Shown in pieces: positions 59,983 through 64,000 of a DNA stretch of 64,000 bases. Made by a program: the position numbers and the translations under genes. The stretch covers positions 224,813 to 288,812 of the forward strand of contig DATKOF010000012.1 in NCBI GenBank assembly GCA_035524795.1, in the 5' to 3' direction. The stretch comes from DATKOF01 sp035524795 (GTDB lineage: Bacteria > Pseudomonadota > Gammaproteobacteria > Burkholderiales > SG8-41). The stretch's first letter is position 1. Every line of letters begins with the position of its first letter. The notes below the pieces were generated by a model, which saw nothing but the letters and a program-made list of their open reading frames with translations, did not search any database and had not been told where the DNA came from.

Positions 59983-61338
59983 ATGGGATACAACGGGCAA
60001 CTTTCTCCCGAAGCGTTCGACGTCAAGGCGCGTGCGCTGCGCCCCTTTTATTTTATCGTCGTGGTCTGGGGCGAGCGCTTCACCGATTACCTGGTCAACT
60101 TCTGCATCGCCTCGCTGCTCTCGCCCAACAACATCCCCGCCCTGCGTAACAGCGGGAACAAATTCCTGATCGCCGCCACCGACGAAGACTGGGCGCGGCT
60201 GCAACCCCACCCGCTGTTCCGGCTTCTCAAGCAGTACATAGAGCCGGTGTTCATCCGCATTCCGCCGTGCCCGGAAGGCGAGAACAAATACGTCCATATG
60301 GGCCTGGGCCACAAACTCGCCACCGAAATGGCGTTTCGGGATCATGCCTACGGCGCGATCCTGACCGCCGACCTGGTGTTCTCGGATGGCACGATCGCGG
60401 CGTTGCAGCGCCACGCGGTCGACGGCATCGAAGTGGTGCTTACCGCAGCTTTGCGCTTCGGCGAGGAGCCCTTTTGCGATCAACTGAAGCAGCGGGGGTT
60501 CAGGATCGGCGCGGAGAATGGCCCGCTGGTTCTGACCGGCCGCGAACTGGTGGCGGTGGGCATCCGCAGCTTTCATCCTGAAACGCTGAGTTTCGGTTGG
60601 GAATCCCACGCCATCTGGCATTTTCCGTCCGCGGTGTGGTGGCATGTTCCGCGAGAGGACGGCGTGCTGGTGCACTCCCTGTCGTGGGCGCCGCTGCTGA
60701 TGGATTATGGCGCGATCAAGCGGCATGACAGTTCGGCGATAGACAACTGGACGATCGACGGCGACTACGTTCACGGCAATTTCGGACTGCAAGGCAAGGT
60801 GCACGTGGTGCGCGATTCGGATGAGATGATGCTCGTCAGCTTCGGGCCGATGGCGGAAGGCGGAATATCAAATGAGAAGTCGAAGGCGCAAAGTACATTG
60901 AAGAAGGGAAAAATCCTGTTCGATACTTATCATCACCCCATGATGGATTTGCTGAAGCGGAAAGCATTCAGCGTACCGGTCTACTGGCATTCCCGCGACA
61001 TCAATGCCGGATGGGAAGCGGTGAGAAAAAAGGCGGAGCGGGTCGTAACCAACACGACCCATCCCTCGGCCATCAGAATCTGGCTGTTTCGGGAATTGCC
61101 GCAGCGAGTGCTCGATGGTCGGCAAAAGTGCCGGGACTTCGCGCGCAGAATCGGCGAGGTCGGCTCGCGAATGATGGGACTGGTTAACTATGCAAAATCC
61201 GCGCTTCGCTATTACTGGGGAACCCGACATCATGCCTGGGAACTGTTCAGACGCGCGATGAGCGGCGACCCTGCCGCCCGAACCCGCATCAAGCAGAGCC
61301 TGAAGGTGTTTGCCAACCACTTCAGGAAAATCGTTTAG
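59983..61338 (+). CDS. Unrecognised protein, paralog of the gene at 52390
   Basis: A 451-residue protein, 3 bp after the aminotransferase. It shares FYFIVVVWGERFTDYLVN, an LL-PNNIPAL segment, the TADLVFSDGT (GT-A metal-loop-like) region, GRELVAVGI and a DGDYVHGN stretch with the gene at 52390. Its C-terminus (about 330-451) is longer, basic, and differs from the paralog (RIWLFRELPQRVLDGR). Lying directly after an aminotransferase, it is most simply a glycosyl transfer or sugar-processing enzyme. I cannot name the family. Confidence 0.75.
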   Translation: MGYNGQLSPEAFDVKARALRPFYFIVVVWGERFTDYLVNFCIASLLSPNNIPALRNSGNKFLIAATDEDWARLQPHPLFRLLKQYIEPVFIRIPPCPEGENKYVHMGLGHKLATEMAFRDHAYGAILTADLVFSDGTIAALQRHAVDGIEVVLTAALRFGEEPFCDQLKQRGFRIGAENGPLVLTGRELVAVGIRSFHPETLSFGWESHAIWHFPSAVWWHVPREDGVLVHSLSWAPLLMDYGAIKRHDSSAIDNWTIDGDYVHGNFGLQGKVHVVRDSDEMMLVSFGPMAEGGISNEKSKAQSTLKKGKILFDTYHHPMMDLLKRKAFSVPVYWHSRDINAGWEAVRKKAERVVTNTTHPSAIRIWLFRELPQRVLDGRQKCRDFARRIGEVGSRMMGLVNYAKSALRYYWGTRHHAWELFRRAMSGDPAARTRIKQSLKVFANHFRKIV

Positions 61339-61358
61339 GAACCGCGCAGACGCGGGCT

Positions 61359-62117
61359 TTATGTTTCGCTCAGCGTCGCCGTTGGCCGTGCCGCGAGCGC
61401 GGCAAACACTTCCCGCAGCAGATCCTGTTGCCGCATCAGCGACCACGGCACGCCGCCGATATTGCCGGCCAGCAGTTGCCCCCTGGCCGCAAGCGGAACC
61501 CTGAATTTCTCGAAGTCGCGATTCAAACGCCGGTGCCGCCGCAGCGAATATGGAAATATCTTTCCATGGCGATCCCTGAGTTCGTATTGCTCGGTATTCT
61601 CCGGCGGCTGCACGTAAATGTCCGGCGCAAGCGTCTCTTCCGCGAGATGGATCGCCGTGCACGATTCGAGGCCGACGCCGAGCAGCAGGATGAAGGTCGG
61701 ATGGTCGCGCGCGAGCGCGTAGGGGCTGTTTTCATGCACGGAAGTGGTCCCGAGATGATGCTTGGCGAGCAAGGCCGCCGCTGCCGGGCCGTAGCCCGCC
61801 ACTGAATGGGTCGGATGCAGACTACGCGCCGTGGCATGGCGGGTGCGGAAGATTTCCGTCAGCACGCCGGTATGCGAAGGCGTGTTCAATTCGTCGAAAA
61901 CCGGGTTGGCAGGCGTCACGGTGCGCCAGGTCATCGTCGGCATCAACAGCGTGCCCGAGGCGAGATAGCCGAGCAATGCCTCTATCATCCGCTCGGCGCG
62001 AAAACCCTGCTGGCCGAGCCGTTTGATCGCGCTGTGGACGATCAATACCGCATCGGGCGGAGTTTCGTGCCGCCGCAGAATTTCGGAGAGCGTTGCCGAC
62101 TCCAGGTCATCGCGCAT
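61359..62117 (-). CDS. AAC(3)-family N-acyltransferase
   Basis: A 252-residue member of the Antibiotic_NAT/AAC(3) fold. Recognisable are VLIVHSAIKRLGQQG (CoA-site start), GTLLMPTMTWR, RSLHPTHSVAGYGPAA with the conserved His pair, GTTSVHENSPYALA and ILLLGVGLESCTAIHLAEE. In polysaccharide loci this fold acylates amino-sugars, not antibiotics; a role on the sugar made by the DegT aminotransferase is likely. The gene is convergent with the unknown gene at 59983. Confidence 0.82.
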   Translation of the reverse strand: MRDDLESATLSEILRRHETPPDAVLIVHSAIKRLGQQGFRAERMIEALLGYLASGTLLMPTMTWRTVTPANPVFDELNTPSHTGVLTEIFRTRHATARSLHPTHSVAGYGPAAAALLAKHHLGTTSVHENSPYALARDHPTFILLLGVGLESCTAIHLAEETLAPDIYVQPPENTEQYELRDRHGKIFPYSLRRHRRLNRDFEKFRVPLAARGQLLAGNIGGVPWSLMRQQDLLREVFAALAARPTATLSET

Positions 62118-62123
62118 TTCGCG

Positions 62124-62810
62124 TTACCCCGGCTTGCGCGCCCGTATTTCCTCGAGCATCGGCAGGCAGCGCTCGATGTCCCGGAACGGGAGTCCGCTCA
62201 ATTCCTCCAATTCCAGCTCCCACCATTTGACGCGCAGCAGGCGCTCGATAATGTTTTCGGCAAAGCGGTAGCGTATCAGGCGCGCCGGCGCCCCCCCGAC
62301 GATGGCATAGGCGGGAACGTCCTTGGTCACCACCGAACCGGCGCCGATGATCGCGCCGTCCCCTACGGACACGCCGGGCAGGATGTTCACATTGTGGCCG
62401 GTCCAGACATCATTGCCGATCGTGACGCGCTCAAACATGTCCGGGGTACGCTCCAGACGTTCGATGTTGCGGTATTCGGGTGCCCAGTCGTAGGCCGTGG
62501 GGTGGTATTGAAATTCGTGGGTGCTCAGCCAGTCGCTGGGATGATTGAAGGGATTGATCGCGGTGCGCGCGCCGATCGAGCAATACGCGCCCATCACCGC
62601 GCGCGCGATGAAGCAGCTTTCATTCAGGCCGGAGAATTTTCCCATCGTCACGTCCGGCCCGACCTGCGTATTGCGGTTCAGATAGCCGGGGCCCAGCAGG
62701 TGCGAACGAATGATGCTGCCGCCGGGATTGACGCGGATAATCCCGAAGGGATGGGCGGGCTCATCGGTCCGGTTCTCGAAGAAATCGATATAGATATCGT
62801 CGTACTTCAT
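62124..62810 (-). CDS. CatB-related hexapeptide O-acetyltransferase
   Basis: A 228-residue left-handed beta-helix acetyltransferase of the xenobiotic/CatB type. The hexapeptide turn pattern is clear (SIGARTAINPFNHPSDWLS; VTIGNDVWTGHNVNILPGVS, then GAIIGAGSVVTKDVPAYAIV), ending in GGAPARLIRYRF. The catalytic His is probably in NPFNHPSDW. It starts at ATG 62810, 6 bp before the AAC(3)-like gene in the same direction, and probably decorates a surface sugar with an acetyl group. Confidence 0.85.
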   Translation of the reverse strand: MKYDDIYIDFFENRTDEPAHPFGIIRVNPGGSIIRSHLLGPGYLNRNTQVGPDVTMGKFSGLNESCFIARAVMGAYCSIGARTAINPFNHPSDWLSTHEFQYHPTAYDWAPEYRNIERLERTPDMFERVTIGNDVWTGHNVNILPGVSVGDGAIIGAGSVVTKDVPAYAIVGGAPARLIRYRFAENIIERLLRVKWWELELEELSGLPFRDIERCLPMLEEIRARKPG

Positions 62811-62846
62811 TTTGGCGCCGTATCGGTCTTATGGAGGATCGCCCGG

Positions 62847-64000
62847 TCAATACACCGGCCAGTAATGATTCAGCTTCGCGTAAACGCCGTCGGCGAAGAG
62901 TCCGAGCCCTTTTTCAGACGGGTGCTGGTCCACGGGCACCATATAGTAGGGGTCGGCGTCGTCTTTCAACGGCCGCGTCGGCAGCACGTCGATGACGGGC
63001 CAGCCGGTGATGCGGACGAGGCTTTCGTAAAGACTTTGCTGCTGATCGGTCAGGATGTGATGGCCCGTTTTCATTTCGTCGATTTGCGGCAGCCACACGA
63101 ATAGTAGCGGGATATCGAGACGCTTCAAAGTCTCGACATCCCGCATGAAAGCCGGATCGTCGGCGAAGCTGTTGATGCCGATAAACGACGGCATCATCTT
63201 GGGCAAAGCCTGATAAAAGGGATCCTTGTGGACCAGCTTCGACAACAGATAAGAATGCCGCAGGGTCGTAAAATCAACGTGCTTGCCGAACCTCAATGCG
63301 TCTTCCGTCAGCATTTTGCTATAAGTGGCGCGAATCCGGGCCAGCACAGGATCATTGGCGTCGGCGGAACGTCTCGCGCTTTCGCACCATTGACGGGAGG
63401 CGCGGGTGTCCACGAATCCTGACCGCGCGTAACTGCCGTCGGCGTGGCCGAGATCGGGATCGATGGACGTAAACATATCGATCGTCCCGTCCGAGTTGCG
63501 CTGCGCTTCGCGCCAGACCCGCGCGCGGATCAGGTCATGGGCAATGAAGGCGATGATGACCAGATCGGGGCGCTGGGCCCTGGCTGCGGCGACCGCGGAA
63601 TCGAACATCTGGAGGACGCCGGTGCCGTCCCGCGCGTAATTGCGGACTTCGATGCTGCTGTTGTTCACGTTCAAACGCTCTTCGAGCAGCGCCGGCCAGC
63701 TGGAACCGTGCCCATGCTGGTACATGGTGAAGCTGTCGCCGAACACGTAAATCCGCTTTTTTGGATTTGCAACGGACGAATTATGGCCGGGGTTGCCGCG
63801 CGAGTCGGCGATAAACTCCACGCACAGCGCGGGCAGCCCGTCCCTTATGAACGTCTCGTTCATCGACCCATTGCGGGTATAGGTGAATCCGAAATCGCGG
63901 TCGTAATCCCAGAACGCGTCGGACATCACGAACCAGTTGGTGGGTGACGCCACCTCGTTCTTTATGGTGTGCGCAAGATAAATCCGATAGCCAAGTTCGG
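62847..64000 (-). CDS. SGNH/GDSL-hydrolase-like protein, 5' end beyond the window
   Basis: The reading frame is open to the window edge (no stop above 63953), so the true start lies outside and the visible part is about 384 residues. The block IYVFGDSFTMYQHGHGSSW is the GDS-type block I with nucleophile Ser. DLVIIAFIAHDLI resembles block III, and VPVDQHPSEKGLGLFADGVY carries the D-x-x-H (DQHPS) dyad of block V. It may remove or transfer acetyl groups on surface glycan, given its acetyltransferase neighbours. Confidence 0.78.
   Translation of the reverse strand, partial: ELGYRIYLAHTIKNEVASPTNWFVMSDAFWDYDRDFGFTYTRNGSMNETFIRDGLPALCVEFIADSRGNPGHNSSVANPKKRIYVFGDSFTMYQHGHGSSWPALLEERLNVNNSSIEVRNYARDGTGVLQMFDSAVAAARAQRPDLVIIAFIAHDLIRARVWREAQRNSDGTIDMFTSIDPDLGHADGSYARSGFVDTRASRQWCESARRSADANDPVLARIRATYSKMLTEDALRFGKHVDFTTLRHSYLLSKLVHKDPFYQALPKMMPSFIGINSFADDPAFMRDVETLKRLDIPLLFVWLPQIDEMKTGHHILTDQQQSLYESLVRITGWPVIDVLPTRPLKDDADPYYMVPVDQHPSEKGLGLFADGVYAKLNHYWPVY

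Noticed and set aside
61359..62117. Aminoglycoside resistance gene
   Set aside because: The fold is AAC(3)-like, but the polysaccharide context points to sugar acylation; resistance is not supported.
1..64000. CRISPR array, tRNA, rRNA, prophage or transposase gene
   Set aside because: No evenly spaced repeats, cloverleaf-like sequences or phage/transposase proteins were found on reading both strands.

Overview
The window reads as a high-GC betaproteobacterial chromosome segment. No single gene proves this. The evidence is the gene neighbourhoods: def-fmt-htpX-rsmB-DUF4390-ntrY/ntrX, gap-pgk-pyk, and zapB-zapA-6S RNA-EVE. The genus is not resolved; an environmental member of the Nitrosomonadales, Rhodocyclales or Burkholderiales would fit. 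No tRNA, rRNA, CRISPR array, prophage, transposase or integrase gene was seen.

Layout. 1-8460: an MdtABC-type RND efflux operon with its outer-membrane channel. 8461-9316: a low-GC island holding one unknown gene followed by a well-formed integron attC site, with no integrase nearby. 9317-14253 (minus): topoisomerase III, DprA and a LysM surface protein. 14357-21993 (plus): deformylase, formyltransferase, HtpX, RsmB, a DUF4390 protein and an NtrY/NtrX-like two-component pair. 22164-29539 (plus): lower glycolysis (gap, pgk, pyk), dapE, purE, purC and the tRNA t6A enzyme TsaC. 29546-33032 (minus): a FixL/FixJ-like two-component system, an EVE-domain protein, 6S RNA and zapA/zapB. 33163-37993 (plus): a cobalamin riboswitch, B12-independent methionine synthase and a TonB-dependent receptor, closed by a strong terminator. 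38026-39777: the lipid A flippase MsbA.

39797-64000 is a large surface-polysaccharide (LPS core/O-antigen) region. Its minus-strand part is a tightly overlapping chain: SDR epimerase, WecA/WbpL-like initiating transferase, WbpM/CapD-like dehydratase, methyltransferase, O-antigen ligase/polymerase-like protein, two GT2 transferases and a GT9 heptosyltransferase-like protein. Its plus-strand part has a GT2, an RmlD-like reductase, a stand-alone TPP-dependent E1 alpha/beta pair, two copies of an unrecognised paralogous family, a methyltransferase and a DegT aminotransferase. Interspersed on the minus strand are MtnA with a fused aldolase/dehydrogenase, a DMT transporter, an AAC(3)-fold acyltransferase, a hexapeptide acetyltransferase and a truncated SGNH hydrolase.

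Points most worth following up: the lone attC cassette; the unknown paralog pair at 52390 and 59983; the E1 alpha/beta pair without E2/E3 inside a sugar locus; the mtnA plus aldolase-SDR pair, which could be a DHAP-shunt-like methylthioadenosine salvage module; a 271-bp MITE-like element at 58338-58608; and a predicted leaderless zapB promoter.
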